A stretch of 64,000 nt of DNA from Rhizobium sp. Q54 (GTDB lineage: Bacteria; Pseudomonadota; Alphaproteobacteria; Rhizobiales; Aestuariivirgaceae): assembly GCA_945889445.1 (NCBI GenBank), contig CAMDBX010000001.1, positions 1-64,000 on the forward strand. The letters are read 5' to 3'. How positions within the stretch are numbered: position 1 is the first letter of the stretch; each line of letters begins with the position of its first letter. The notes under the pieces were generated by a model that had not been told where the DNA came from, did not search any database, and saw only the letters and a list, made by a program, of their open reading frames with translations. Made by a program: the position numbers and the translations under genes. Shown here in pieces: positions 38,455 to 47,652 of this stretch.

Positions 38455-39015
38455 ATGTCACGTCTCGTTCCGGTTGCCCTCGCCTTCATGCTCGCCTTCG
38501 CCGCCCCTGCGCTTGCCGCCGGAGGCAGCGATGGCGGCGGTGGAAGCAGCGGCGGCAGTTCGGGCGGCGGCGGCAATGGCTCGCCCACCGCGCAGCAGTG
38601 CAAGAAGGGCACGGTCTGGAACAAGAAGACCAAGAAGTGCGTGAAGGTCCAGTCTGGCGTCCTGACTGACGAGGAACTCTACCAGCAGGGCCGCGCGCTC
38701 GCCAAGGAAGCGCAGTATGACTGGGCCATCGAGGTGCTCTCCGCCGTCCAGGACCAGGAAGACCCGCGCGTCCTCAATTACCTCGGCTATTCCAACCGCA
38801 AGGCTGGCCGCCTTGAAACCGGCATCGTCTATTACCAGAAGGCGCTGGCCATCGACCCGAACTTCAACCTGGCGCGCGAGTATCTGGGCGAAGGCTACCT
38901 CGCGGCGGGCCGCGTCGACCTCGCCATGGCCCAGCTTGAGGCGATCGCCCGCAGCTGCGGCACGACTTGCGAGGAATACCAGGAGCTGAACGCCGCGATC
39001 AACGCGGCGCAGTGA
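38455..39015 (+). CDS. Exported TPR-containing protein
   Basis: A 186-aa protein: signal peptide ending PALAAGGS, a Gly/Ser-rich linker (about residues 23-42), a short Cys pair (CKKGTVWNKKTKKC) and then tetratricopeptide repeats (e.g. DPRVLNYLGYSNRKAGRLET, then FNLAREYLGEGYLAAGRVDL). GGGAGGA lies 4-6 nt before ATG 38455. Probably a periplasmic protein-interaction module; the partner is unknown. Confidence 0.85.
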   Translation: MSRLVPVALAFMLAFAAPALAAGGSDGGGGSSGGSSGGGGNGSPTAQQCKKGTVWNKKTKKCVKVQSGVLTDEELYQQGRALAKEAQYDWAIEVLSAVQDQEDPRVLNYLGYSNRKAGRLETGIVYYQKALAIDPNFNLAREYLGEGYLAAGRVDLAMAQLEAIARSCGTTCEEYQELNAAINAAQ

Positions 39016-39039
39016 GCTTGGCGACTGCCGGGCTTCGGC

Positions 39040-40734
39040 TCAGCACTCGAAGGCCATGTGCACCTGCTGGCGACCACCGGAGGACGTGGCCCTCATGTAG
39101 TCGGTCAGCTTGCGCACGATCCATGCCCCCATCTGCATGACGCCGTCCGGTGCGTCGGCCAGATCTTCTGCGGTGGGCGCCGTCGCCGGAACGACGAGCG
39201 GCGGGCCGTCATATGAGAAGGTCAAGGTGAGGGCGAGTTCATTGTAGGCGATGATGCAGTCGATCGGTCCGTCGGCAACGGCGCCAAGCACTTCCAGCAT
39301 CTCGCTCATCGTGGCGGCGGCGCGCGTGCCCGTCTGGCGATGCATGCCCCATCTCTCGCCGAGGTTTCCGAGAATCTCTGTTGTATCGACGCTACCGGCA
39401 TCGCCCGCGAAGACCATCGTCTCCTTCTGGCGGATGCCGATGCGCATGATGATGTTCAGCACGATGGCCACGATGGTGGCGAAGGTCATCGGGGCCAGCA
39501 CATGCTCGAGCGAGGTTCCCGAGAAGCTCGTGGTCAGTGCCGGAACCGACTGCATCAGGATGCCCACACCCACAGGAAGCCCGATCACCAGAGCGCGCCG
39601 CGACGACAGCATGCGAGACAGCGCGAGCTCGGCGCCTGACACGATGAAATAGCATGCAGCGTAGAACAGGATGCCCGCCACCACCGCATCAGGCAGCGAC
39701 AGCACATGGCCAAGGGCGACCGGCACGAAGGCGACCGCGATGAGAATGGCGCCAGCCGCCATGGCGACGATGCGCGAGGTGACGCCCGTGGCATAGGCAA
39801 GGCTCAGGTTGGCCGATGACATGCCCGCGGCCACGCCGCCCAGCGCGCCGGAAACAGCGGTGACGAGACCCGAGGCCTGCAAGCCCAGCGACATCTTGCG
39901 AAAGTCCGGCCGCCGCCAATCGGAGTCGTCCAGCCGTTCGGTGCCGATCAGCACGCCGAGTTCGTCGACGACGTTCACCAGCGCCGCCACTACCGCGAGG
40001 TAAATGAGCCCGGCGTCGAAGGTGATGCCAGGCAGGTGGATGCTGGGAAGTGCAACGGTGGGAAGCGCGGAGCCGGCGTTCATCGCGCCGAGATGCCAGA
40101 TGCCGAGCGCCCAGGCGAGGATCATGCCGGCCACGCAGCCCAGCAGCAGCGAGAAAAAGCGTGCCATGCCCTTGAGCCAGACGGAGCCGGCCGAAGCGAC
40201 GGCCAGCGTCACCAGCGCAACGATGAGCCCGGCGGTATCGACATGCAGGAAGGCCTTGTCCACCGATTGGGTAACGATGCCACGCAGCGTGCCCGGCAGC
40301 AGCGACACGCCGAGCATGATGACGACGACGCCGCAAACCTCGGGCGGGAAGAAGACGCGCAGCCTGCGCACCAGCGAGCCGAACACGAACTGCACAAGAC
40401 CGGCACAGACCAAGAGGAAGGCGATGCCGCCCGCCCCCTGCGTCAGTCCTGCCGCGACGATGAGCGGGATGTAGATCGGGTTGGGATGGAACACGATCAG
40501 CAGGCCGCTGCCAAGCTTCGCCTGCAGCGCCGTGCCGATGCCGAGCACCAGCAGCGTGGTGGAGAGCATGGCGAACTGATCGGCCGCCGAGAGGTTCAGC
40601 GACTTGGTGATGATCACCACATAGAAGAGGTTTATGAGGACGATGGCCGAGTGCTGGAAGGCGAGGATGCCGATCGACAGGGGCGGCGGAGTTTCGTCAT
40701 TCGCGTATTGCAGATTGCCTGGCCGCTTCGCCAT
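39040..40734 (-). CDS. Nucleobase:cation symporter-2 family permease with HATPase-like C-terminal domain
   Basis: A 564-aa protein. Residues 1 to about 430 form an NCS2/SLC23-type xanthine-uracil permease (VDELGVLIGTERLDDSDWRR, then GGVAAGMSSANLSLAYATGV). After residue about 450 comes a soluble domain of about 115 aa: LGERWGMHRQTGTRAAATMS, AYNELALTLTFSYDG, and GAWIVRKLTDYMRATSSGGR. Its order resembles anti-sigma-type HATPase domains, with degenerate ATP-binding motifs. The tail may regulate transport. It is longer than plain NCS2 permeases (about 430-460 aa). No purine catabolic genes are adjacent. Confidence 0.82.
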   Translation of the reverse strand: MAKRPGNLQYANDETPPPLSIGILAFQHSAIVLINLFYVVIITKSLNLSAADQFAMLSTTLLVLGIGTALQAKLGSGLLIVFHPNPIYIPLIVAAGLTQGAGGIAFLLVCAGLVQFVFGSLVRRLRVFFPPEVCGVVVIMLGVSLLPGTLRGIVTQSVDKAFLHVDTAGLIVALVTLAVASAGSVWLKGMARFFSLLLGCVAGMILAWALGIWHLGAMNAGSALPTVALPSIHLPGITFDAGLIYLAVVAALVNVVDELGVLIGTERLDDSDWRRPDFRKMSLGLQASGLVTAVSGALGGVAAGMSSANLSLAYATGVTSRIVAMAAGAILIAVAFVPVALGHVLSLPDAVVAGILFYAACYFIVSGAELALSRMLSSRRALVIGLPVGVGILMQSVPALTTSFSGTSLEHVLAPMTFATIVAIVLNIIMRIGIRQKETMVFAGDAGSVDTTEILGNLGERWGMHRQTGTRAAATMSEMLEVLGAVADGPIDCIIAYNELALTLTFSYDGPPLVVPATAPTAEDLADAPDGVMQMGAWIVRKLTDYMRATSSGGRQQVHMAFEC

Positions 40735-40863
40735 CAGTTACTCACCCCGGAACCGACCGCTCAGCGGCGGTCTGGATTGCGGCAGGCACATAAGCATGGC
40801 CGCGAAAACCCGACCAGCGCGATGCGGAATCCGCCACCTTCAGTTTTGGCGATTTCCGCAATT

Positions 40864-41712
40864 TCAAGTCGGCGTATTGAGCCATGACACCTCGGCCTGG
40901 CCCCAGCTGCCGATGCCGAGCCGCTGCGCCAGCGCCGGCACCAATTGCCTGAGTTCCGCATCGAGCTTCCACGGCGCATTCAGGATGACGAGGCCGGAGC
41001 CGGCCAGGCCGCCGCCCTTGAAGGCCTCACGCACCCGCATCTGCACCTTGAGCGTGCCGGGCAGGCCGATCTCCCTGGCCCCCGTCAGCACGGTCTCGGC
41101 CGTCTGATCGGCCTTCATCGGATACCACACCACGAATACGCCCTGCGCGAAGCGGCGAACGCCCTGCTCCAGCATTCGCACGGTCTTCTCCGCCTCGGTC
41201 TTAAGCTCATAGGGCGGGTCGACGAGGATGACGCCGCGCCGTTCCGGCGGCGGCAGCTTGGCCTTGAGGCAGGTCTCGGCATCCATCGCGGTCACGTCGC
41301 AGCGCGGGTCGTGCAGATACTGCTGCTCCAGCGCGATGGCATCCTGCGGGTGAAGTTCGTTGGCGATCAGCCGGTCATTGGGGCGCATCAGCCGCAACGC
41401 CAGTTCCGGCGAGCCGGGATAGTAACGAAGGCCGCCGTCCGGGTTGAGTGCCGCAATCACCGCACGATAGGGCGCGAGCAGCGCCTCGATCTCCGCGTTG
41501 AAGGGTTCGGCCAGCTTTCCGATGCCGCCTTCCCACTCGCCCGTCTTGCCCGCCTCGAGCCCTGCGAGGTCATAAAGCCCGATACCGGCATGCGCGTCGA
41601 TCACGCGGAATGGCTTGTCCTTCTTCTTCAGGTGCTCCATCAAACGCGCCAGCACCGCGTGCTTCAGCACGTCGGCGTGGTTTCCCGCGTGATAGGCGTG
41701 CCGGTAGTTCAT
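40864..41712 (-). CDS. rlmJ: 23S rRNA (adenine(2030)-N(6))-methyltransferase RlmJ
   Basis: A 282-aa SAM-dependent methyltransferase modifying A2030 of 23S rRNA. It begins MNYRHAYHAGNHADVLKHAV, the family signature, and has the catalytic N6-methyltransferase motif DPPYE (VILVDPPYELKTEAEK). Length is usual. The start overlaps the stop of the DUF486 gene by 4 nt (ATGA). Confidence 0.95.
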   Translation of the reverse strand: MNYRHAYHAGNHADVLKHAVLARLMEHLKKKDKPFRVIDAHAGIGLYDLAGLEAGKTGEWEGGIGKLAEPFNAEIEALLAPYRAVIAALNPDGGLRYYPGSPELALRLMRPNDRLIANELHPQDAIALEQQYLHDPRCDVTAMDAETCLKAKLPPPERRGVILVDPPYELKTEAEKTVRMLEQGVRRFAQGVFVVWYPMKADQTAETVLTGAREIGLPGTLKVQMRVREAFKGGGLAGSGLVILNAPWKLDAELRQLVPALAQRLGIGSWGQAEVSWLNTPT

Positions 41713-42059
41713 CCGCGGAACACGAAGAAGGCGCCCGCGCAGATCAGCGCGAAGCCGATGGCGTGGTTCACGGTGATCGCCTGGCCGAGGTAGAACACCG
41801 AGAAGATCGAGAACACCACGAAGGTAATCACCTCCTGCATGGTCTTCAGCTCGGCGGCGTTATAGACCTCGAAGCCGATGCGGTTGGCCGGCACGGCCAG
41901 CCAATATTCGAAGAAGGCAATGCCCCAGCTTGCCATCACCGCCATCCACAAGGGCTTGCTGGTGTAGTTGAGGTGGCCATACCACGCGAAGGTCATGAAC
42001 ACGTTCGATGCGATGAGCATCAGGATGGGCAGCACGTAAGGCGACGTCAATGCGGGCAT
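41709..42059 (-). CDS. DUF486 family (DMT-like) membrane protein
   Basis: A 116-aa protein with four membrane segments. It matches DUF486, a relative of small drug/metabolite transporters, by VFMTFAWYGHLNYTSKPLWM and the middle segment NRIGFEVYNAAELKTMQEVI. Function unknown. It is first in a two-gene operon with rlmJ. Confidence 0.88.
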   Translation of the reverse strand: MPALTSPYVLPILMLIASNVFMTFAWYGHLNYTSKPLWMAVMASWGIAFFEYWLAVPANRIGFEVYNAAELKTMQEVITFVVFSIFSVFYLGQAITVNHAIGFALICAGAFFVFRG

Positions 42060-42072
42060 GAGCTTTTTCTGA

Positions 42073-42960
42073 TCACTTGAGGCGGATGGAGGCGAGGTCG
42101 ATCATCGTGCCGTCCTGGCCGAGATTGGCATAGAGCACGCGGTCAGGCGCGTCGTCCTTCACCATGAAGAAGCCGACAGAGTCCACCGCATAGCCGAGCT
42201 TGCCGCAGGGTGGCGCGGGGATCTCGATCTGGACCTGGGCGTCGAAATCCTGCTTCAGCTTGCCGGTGGGCACCACCTGCCAGGCCGACCAGCCGGAAGG
42301 TGCGGGCTGGTCGGCCACCTTGGCCATCACGCATTCCGCACTGTCCAGCACCAGGCCCTTCTGCTTCAGCGTGGCGAGAAGTGCGGGCGGGCCGCCCGCC
42401 GCGCGGAACTGCTGCAGCACCGTGTATGGCGCGCCGTCGCTGTGGCGCAGCACGAAGCTGTCGTTCGCCTCGTCATAGCTCACGCCCCACACGCCGTTGT
42501 CAAACTTGCAGGTCTCGGTCCACAGGCCAAGGTCCTTGCCCTGCCGCCACACCCAGCTGCAGCCGGTGCGGTCGGTCGCATAGAACGGCACCGGCGAGGC
42601 GCCCTCCACCGGCTCATGCGACGCCACGCGGATGCTCACGTCAGCCAGCGGCACGCAGATGTCACCGCCACCATCGGGCGAGGCGAAGGCCGAGAGCGCG
42701 GGCGCCGTCGACTCCAGGCCCTTGCCCCGGCCATAGAGGCAGAGCTTGCCGTCCCTCAGGCCATAGACGATCACCCCTTCGATGTCGGCTTTCTCCAGCC
42801 GGTCCTTGGCGAAGGCCTCGGAGAAGCGAACATCGATCTGCTTGCCCAGCGCGGCGCGCAGCTCGGGCTGTGCGTCGGCGGCAGGCACCAGCGTATCGGC
42901 AGCCAGCGCGGGCGCTGCAAGACCGATCAGGCCCAGCATGGCGGAAAGAACCTGTTTCAT
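42073..42960 (-). CDS. Hypothetical exported protein
   Basis: A 295-aa protein with a signal peptide ending PALAADT. It has paired cysteines (LCLYGRG/DICVPL, TGCSWVW/ETCKF and ECVMAK/PCGKLGY), so a disulphide-stabilised periplasmic protein is likely. No family is recognised. It lies 13 nt before the DUF486 gene on the same strand and is probably cotranscribed with DUF486-rlmJ. Confidence 0.65.
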   Translation of the reverse strand: MKQVLSAMLGLIGLAAPALAADTLVPAADAQPELRAALGKQIDVRFSEAFAKDRLEKADIEGVIVYGLRDGKLCLYGRGKGLESTAPALSAFASPDGGGDICVPLADVSIRVASHEPVEGASPVPFYATDRTGCSWVWRQGKDLGLWTETCKFDNGVWGVSYDEANDSFVLRHSDGAPYTVLQQFRAAGGPPALLATLKQKGLVLDSAECVMAKVADQPAPSGWSAWQVVPTGKLKQDFDAQVQIEIPAPPCGKLGYAVDSVGFFMVKDDAPDRVLYANLGQDGTMIDLASIRLK

Positions 42961-43023
42961 GAGCCGGACTCATGCCAGAAGCCGCGCGCTTTGGCTATCG
43001 GCGGAACCAACAGTGCGACGGCG

Positions 43024-44361
43024 CTAGAGGAACCCGTGGCGCGGCACGAGGTTCGCCTCCCGCGCCTGCCGCGCCAGCTCCTCCTGGAAGTCCGGATGCG
43101 CGATCGAGATCAGCGCCTTCGCCCGCTCGGGGATGGACATGCCCTTGAGGTTCACCGTGCCGAACTCGGTCACCACATACATGGTGTCGGCGCGCGTGGT
43201 GGTCACCGTGGTGCCGGACGGATGCGCCAGCACGATGCGGCTCTTGCGGTGGCCCTTGCGCTCATAGGTGGACGCAAGGCACACGAAGGACTTGCCGCCC
43301 TTGGACGCATAGGCACCGCGCACGAACTGCGCCTGGCCGCCCGTGCCGGAAATGTGCCGGTGCCCGTCGGACTCGGAGGCCGCCTGCCCCGCAAGGTCGA
43401 TGCTGGTCGTGTTGTTGATCGACACCACATTGTGGTTCTGCATGATGTGGACCGGCAGGTTGGTCTCGTCCACCGGCAGGCTGAGGAAGTCGGCGTTGCG
43501 GTGCACAGTGTCATAGAGCGTCTTGCGGCCCAGCCCGAAGGTGAAGACCGTCTTGCCCGGATGCAGCTGCTTGCGCGCATTGGTGATCTGCCCGGACCTG
43601 TAGAGATCGATGATGCCGTCGGTCAGCATCTCGGTCTGCACGCCCAGGTCCTTCAACCCGCTGGCCAGCAACTCGCTGCACACGGCGTTGGGCATGGCGC
43701 CGATGCCGATCTGCAGGCACGCGCCATCCTCGATGGCAGACGCGATGCGGCGGCCCACGGCGCGGTCCACCTCGTTGGGCTCGCTGTTGGGAAGCTCGGG
43801 CAGCGGGCCGCTGCCGCCGTCGATGATGTAGTCCACCTCGCTCACATGCACGCCGTTGCGCGGGCCCTGCACATGCGGCAGCGTCTCCGTCACCTCGACG
43901 ATCACCACGCGCGCGCGCTCCACCACGGCGCGCATCCACAGGTTCGAGAGGCCGAAGTTGAAATAGCCATCGGCATCCATCGGCGCGGTGCGGAACACCG
44001 CGATGTCCACCGGATCGTTGAAGCGCCGGTAATAGTCGGGGATCTCGCCCAGGTTCACCGGAATGTACCAGCAGCGCCCGGCATCATGCATGCGCCGGTC
44101 ATAGGCGGAGAAATGCAGGCTGAGCCACATCAGGTGCCGCGCCTCCGGGTCGGCGTCCAGCACGGCGCGCGGCTTGAGCGTGATGCAGTTGCGGATCTTC
44201 AGGCCCTTGAGCTCCGCAATCCGCGGCCCCAGTGCGGCATCGAAGGCATCGGGCTGGCCCAGCACCGCGCCATAGTCGAGCCACATGCCGGATTTCACCC
44301 GTGCGGCAGCCTCATCTGCGCTGATGGTCTTCGGCGTCTTGCCGCCCGTGTTGATGGTCAT
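43024..44361 (-). CDS. Acetyl-CoA hydrolase/transferase family CoA-transferase
   Basis: A 445-aa class I CoA-transferase related to 4-hydroxybutyrate and butyryl-CoA:acetate CoA-transferases. The likely catalytic Glu is in LGVQTEMLTDGIIDL. The CoA-contact motifs are GIGAMPNAVC and the C-terminal SGTGGQAQFVRGAYASKGGK, and FGTVNLKGMSIPERAKALI closes the domain. GGGAGG precedes ATG 44361. It moves CoA between short acyl groups; the acyl donor cannot be read from sequence. Divergent from uvrB. Confidence 0.85.
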   Translation of the reverse strand: MTINTGGKTPKTISADEAAARVKSGMWLDYGAVLGQPDAFDAALGPRIAELKGLKIRNCITLKPRAVLDADPEARHLMWLSLHFSAYDRRMHDAGRCWYIPVNLGEIPDYYRRFNDPVDIAVFRTAPMDADGYFNFGLSNLWMRAVVERARVVIVEVTETLPHVQGPRNGVHVSEVDYIIDGGSGPLPELPNSEPNEVDRAVGRRIASAIEDGACLQIGIGAMPNAVCSELLASGLKDLGVQTEMLTDGIIDLYRSGQITNARKQLHPGKTVFTFGLGRKTLYDTVHRNADFLSLPVDETNLPVHIMQNHNVVSINNTTSIDLAGQAASESDGHRHISGTGGQAQFVRGAYASKGGKSFVCLASTYERKGHRKSRIVLAHPSGTTVTTTRADTMYVVTEFGTVNLKGMSIPERAKALISIAHPDFQEELARQAREANLVPRHGFL

Positions 44362-44495
44362 GAATCGTCGCCTCCCCTTCGCATCTCAGCACAACCGGGG
44401 ACAATCGCTGAGCGAGAAATATCTCGCCCGCAGCGGGTGCTTTCGCCGTGCCCGCCCTTCCCCCCACCTGCCCGCACCCCTATATTCCCCCCATC

Positions 44496-46787
44496 ATGGG
44501 ACACTCACGCCAGGAAGGCGGATTCGCGGAAGCCCCGCAGCCGCTCGATTTCGACTCCGCCGAATCCATCACCGGGGGCCTCGGGCCGCTTCGGCCGGAA
44601 TTCGTGCCGCTGCCCACCTTCACCCCCGTCAAGCCGCCCAAGCCCCCGAAGTCGGACGGCGGCCGCCCCTTCAAGTCGGTGTCGGAGTTCGAGCCGAAGG
44701 GCGACCAGCCCACGGCCATCAAGGAGCTGGTCAACGGCGTCAACGCCCATGAGCGTGACCAGGTGCTGCTCGGCGTCACCGGCTCCGGCAAGACCTTCAC
44801 GGTGGCCAAGGTGATCGAGGCCACCCAGCGCCCGGCCCTCATCCTCGCGCCCAACAAGACGCTGGCCGCCCAGCTCTATGGCGAGTTCCAGAGCTTCTTC
44901 CCCGAAAACGCAGTGGAGTATTTCGTCTCCTACTACGACTACTACACGCCCGAAGCTTACGTGGCGCGCAGCGACACCTACATCGAGAAGGAATCCGCCA
45001 TCAACGAGCAGATCGACCGCATGCGCCACTCGGCCACGCGCTCGCTGCTGGAGCGGGATGACGTGATCGTGGTGGCCTCCGTCTCCTGCATCTATGGCAT
45101 CGGCGACGTCGAAACCTATTCCGCCATGGCCTTCCAGCTGAAGAAGGGCGACCGCACGCCGCAGCGCCAGCTGCTGGCCGACCTCGTGGCCCTTCACTAC
45201 AAGCGCAATGACGGCAACTTCGTGCGCGGCACCTTCCGGGTGCGCGGCGATACCATCGAGCTCTTCCCCTCCCACTTCGAGGACCGCGCCTGGCGCATCT
45301 CGCTGTTCGGCGACGAGATCGAGTCGATCTCCGAGTTCGATCCATTGACCGGCCAGAAGGCGGCGGAGCTGGACCAGATCAAGGTCTATTCCAACTCGCA
45401 TTACGTGACGCCCAAGCCCACGCTGGAACAGGCGGTGAGCCGCATCAAGAACGACCTGCGCAATCGCCTGGCGGAGTTCAACAATGCGGGCCGCCTGCTG
45501 GAGGCCCAGCGCCTCGAACAGCGCACCATGTTCGACATCGAGATGATGATGGCCACCGGCTCCTGCGCCGGCATCGAGAATTATTCGCGCTACCTCACCG
45601 GCCGCAAGCCCGGCGAGCCGCCGCCGACGCTGTTCGAATACCTGCCGGACAATGCGCTGGTGTTCATCGACGAAAGCCACGTCACCATCCCGCAGATCGG
45701 CGGCATGTTCCGGGGCGACTTCAACCGCAAGGCCACACTGGCCGAATATGGCTTCCGCCTGCCCTCCTGCATCGACAACCGCCCCTTGCGCTTCGAGGAG
45801 TGGGACGCGATGCGCCCGCAGACCGTCTGCGTTTCCGCCACGCCCGGCAAGTGGGAACTGAACCAGACCGGCGGCGTCTTCGCCGAGCAGTTCATCCGCC
45901 CCACCGGCCTCATCGACCCGCCGGTCTTCATCCGCCCGGTGAAGGACCAGGTGGACGACCTCGTGGCCGAGTGCAAGGAAGTGGCGCTGAAGGGCTATCG
46001 CATCCTTGTCACCACGCTCACCAAGCGCATGGCCGAAGACCTGACGGAATACATGCACGAACAGGGCATCCGCGTGCGCTACATGCATTCCGACATCGAC
46101 ACGCTGGAGCGCATCGAGATCATCCGCGACCTGCGTCTCGGCGCCTTCGACGTGCTGATCGGCATCAACCTGCTGCGCGAGGGCCTGGACATTCCGGAAT
46201 GCGCTCTCGTCGCCATTCTGGACGCCGACAAGGAAGGCTTCCTGCGCTCGGAAACATCATTGGTGCAGACCATCGGCCGCGCCGCGCGCAACGTCGATGG
46301 CCGCGTCATCCTCTATGCCGACAAGATCACCGGCTCGATGGAACGCGCCATCGCCGAAACGGACCGCCGCCGCGAAAAGCAGGTGGCCTACAACACCGCC
46401 AACAACATCACGCCGCTGTCGATCAAGAAGAACATCGGCGACATTCTGAAGAGCGTCTACGAGCGCGACCACGTCCGCGCCGATGCGGGCCTGCTGGAAG
46501 ACGACGGCCCGCTCATCGGCCACAACCTCGTGAAGGTTTTGGCAGAGCTCGAAAAGAAGATGCGCGAAGCCGCCGCCAACCTCGAGTTCGAGGAAGCCGC
46601 CAGACTGCGCGACGAGGTGAAGCGCCTGAAGGCCGTGGAAATGGCCATCATCGACGACCCCACGGTGCGCCAGTCCAACATCAAGGACGCCACCGCCAGC
46701 TGGCCGCAGCCAAAACCGGGAGACCGCAAGGCGAGCTCAAAGGCGGGCAAGCCGGGGACAAGGGCTTATCGGGGGCCGAAGCGCTAA
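44496..46787 (+). CDS. uvrB: Excinuclease ABC subunit UvrB
   Basis: A 763-aa nucleotide-excision-repair helicase-like protein that verifies damage with UvrA and loads UvrC. Walker A is [12 protein letters not shown]; the damage-binding beta-hairpin region is [19 protein letters not shown]. The helicase motifs include [17 protein letters not shown] and [18 protein letters not shown], and a C-terminal UVR motif ([20 protein letters not shown]) contacts UvrC. A poorly conserved N-terminal extension of about 65 aa precedes the core, as in other alphaproteobacteria; ATG 44496 is the first ATG. The last 63 codons recur at 47387-47578. Confidence 0.96.
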   Translation: MGHSRQEGGFAEAPQPLDFDSAESITGGLGPLRPEFVPLPTFTPVKPPKPPKSDGGRPFKSVSEFEPKGDQPTAIKELVNGVNAHERDQVLLGVTGSGKTFTVAKVIEATQRPALILAPNKTLAAQLYGEFQSFFPENAVEYFVSYYDYYTPEAYVARSDTYIEKESAINEQIDRMRHSATRSLLERDDVIVVASVSCIYGIGDVETYSAMAFQLKKGDRTPQRQLLADLVALHYKRNDGNFVRGTFRVRGDTIELFPSHFEDRAWRISLFGDEIESISEFDPLTGQKAAELDQIKVYSNSHYVTPKPTLEQAVSRIKNDLRNRLAEFNNAGRLLEAQRLEQRTMFDIEMMMATGSCAGIENYSRYLTGRKPGEPPPTLFEYLPDNALVFIDESHVTIPQIGGMFRGDFNRKATLAEYGFRLPSCIDNRPLRFEEWDAMRPQTVCVSATPGKWELNQTGGVFAEQFIRPTGLIDPPVFIRPVKDQVDDLVAECKEVALKGYRILVTTLTKRMAEDLTEYMHEQGIRVRYMHSDIDTLERIEIIRDLRLGAFDVLIGINLLREGLDIPECALVAILDADKEGFLRSETSLVQTIGRAARNVDGRVILYADKITGSMERAIAETDRRREKQVAYNTANNITPLSIKKNIGDILKSVYERDHVRADAGLLEDDGPLIGHNLVKVLAELEKKMREAAANLEFEEAARLRDEVKRLKAVEMAIIDDPTVRQSNIKDATASWPQPKPGDRKASSKAGKPGTRAYRGPKR
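46596..46787 (+). repeat. uvrB 3' end, copy 1 of a 192-bp repeat
   Basis: The last 64 codons including the stop. Aligned without gaps to 47387-47578, I count about 17 mismatches by eye, mostly third-position, giving three amino-acid changes (A to P, N to K, K to T). Confidence 0.9.
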
Positions 46788-46850
46788 CCCCCTCCTCCCG
46801 TCATCCCTGCGGAATCCGGGTCTGGCGTCGCGCAGCCCGCCCCCTCCTTC

Positions 46851-46884
46851 CGTCACCCCGGCGAAAGCCGGGGCCCAGCTTCGG
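46851..46884. repeat. Partial REP-like element behind uvrB
   Basis: GTCACCCCGGCGAAAGCCGG followed by GGCCCAGCTTCGG; one arm of the dispersed palindrome, as at 20993. Confidence 0.65.
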
Positions 46885-46930
46885 CCGCCACCCGGTGGAA
46901 ACCTCTCGCCGTCCGTGCTATTCTCCCCGC

Positions 46931-47131
46931 ATGACCAAGCTCGAGAAAATCGAACAGGACATCGCCAGCCTCACCCCCGGCGAAGTGGCAAAGCTGGCCC
47001 GGTGGTTCGCCGAGTTCCACGCCGATGTGTGGGACAGGCAGATCGCGGACGACGCCAATGCCGGGCGCCTCGACAATCTGGCAGACCAGGCTTTGGCCAG
47101 CCACCACGCAGGCAAGACCCGCCCGCTGTGA
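46931..47131 (+). CDS. Antitoxin-like protein of a RelE-type module
   Basis: A 66-aa acidic protein: LEKIEQDIASLTPGEVAKLA, then RWFAEFHADVWDRQIADDAN and a C-terminal NLADQALASHHAGKTRPL. The EFHADxWDRQIxxD pattern and C-terminal tail are typical of antitoxins encoded directly ahead of RelE/ParE-fold toxins in alphaproteobacteria. Its stop overlaps the toxin GTG start (GTGA), the usual coupled arrangement. The family name is by recall, not search. Confidence 0.75.
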   Translation: MTKLEKIEQDIASLTPGEVAKLARWFAEFHADVWDRQIADDANAGRLDNLADQALASHHAGKTRPL

Positions 47132-47381
47132 CGCACTTCGCGTCACCGGATTTCTGGCGTCTCTATGAGCAGTTGCCGGAGACCATCCGGCGGCTCGCGG
47201 ACAAGAACTTCGACCTTCTGAAAGCCGACCCGCGCCCCCCTCACTCCGCCTCAAGAAAGTGGGCCGCTATTGGTCCGCAAGAATCGGAGACAACCACCGC
47301 ACACTCGCCGTCGAGTCACCCGATGGCCTCATCTGGTTCTGGATCGGCACCCACGCCGATTATGACCGGCTGATCCGATAA
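47128..47381 (+). pseudogene. RelE/ParE-type toxin with a -1 frameshift
   Basis: GTG start, then THFASPDFWRLYEQLPETIR and RLADKNFDLLKADPR, a RelE-fold N-terminus. At the run of six C (about 47235-47240) the frame slips. The correct continuation, PSLRLKKVGRYWSARIGDNH then GLIWFWIGTHADYDRLIR, lies in another frame and stops at 47379-47381. The span is 254 nt, one base short of 85 codons, so a single missing C explains it. Repaired, it is an 84-aa mRNA interferase-like toxin. Either inactivated in this strain or a homopolymer base-calling error. Confidence 0.8.
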
Positions 47382-47386
47382 GGCCC

Positions 47387-47578
47387 GCCGCCCGCCTGCG
47401 CGACGAGGTGAAGCGCCTGAAACCCGTGGAAATGGCCATCATCGACGACCCCACGGTGCGCCAGTCCAAGATCAAGGACGCCACCGCCAGCTGGCCCCAG
47501 CCCAAACCGGGCGACCGCAAGGCGAGCTCGACGGCGGGCAAGCCGGGAACGCGGGCATATCGGGGGCCGAAACGGTAG
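47387..47578 (+). pseudogene. uvrB 3' fragment, copy 2 of the 192-bp repeat
   Basis: Encodes [20 protein letters not shown] through TRAYRGPKR and a TAG stop, in full alignment with the uvrB C-terminus. There is no start codon or upstream uvrB sequence. The mostly synonymous divergence shows that both copies evolved under selection as uvrB ends before being joined here. Confidence 0.9.
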
Positions 47579-47652
47579 TTATTTCACTTTTTGATTGCTT
47601 TTTACTTCCACATCAGTCATTTGGAGCCCTAGCATTACGTAGGGTTAATGAG

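Noticed and set aside
42442-44814. 790-codon + strand frame across the CoA-transferase
   Set aside because: Antisense to three supported genes and of shadow composition.
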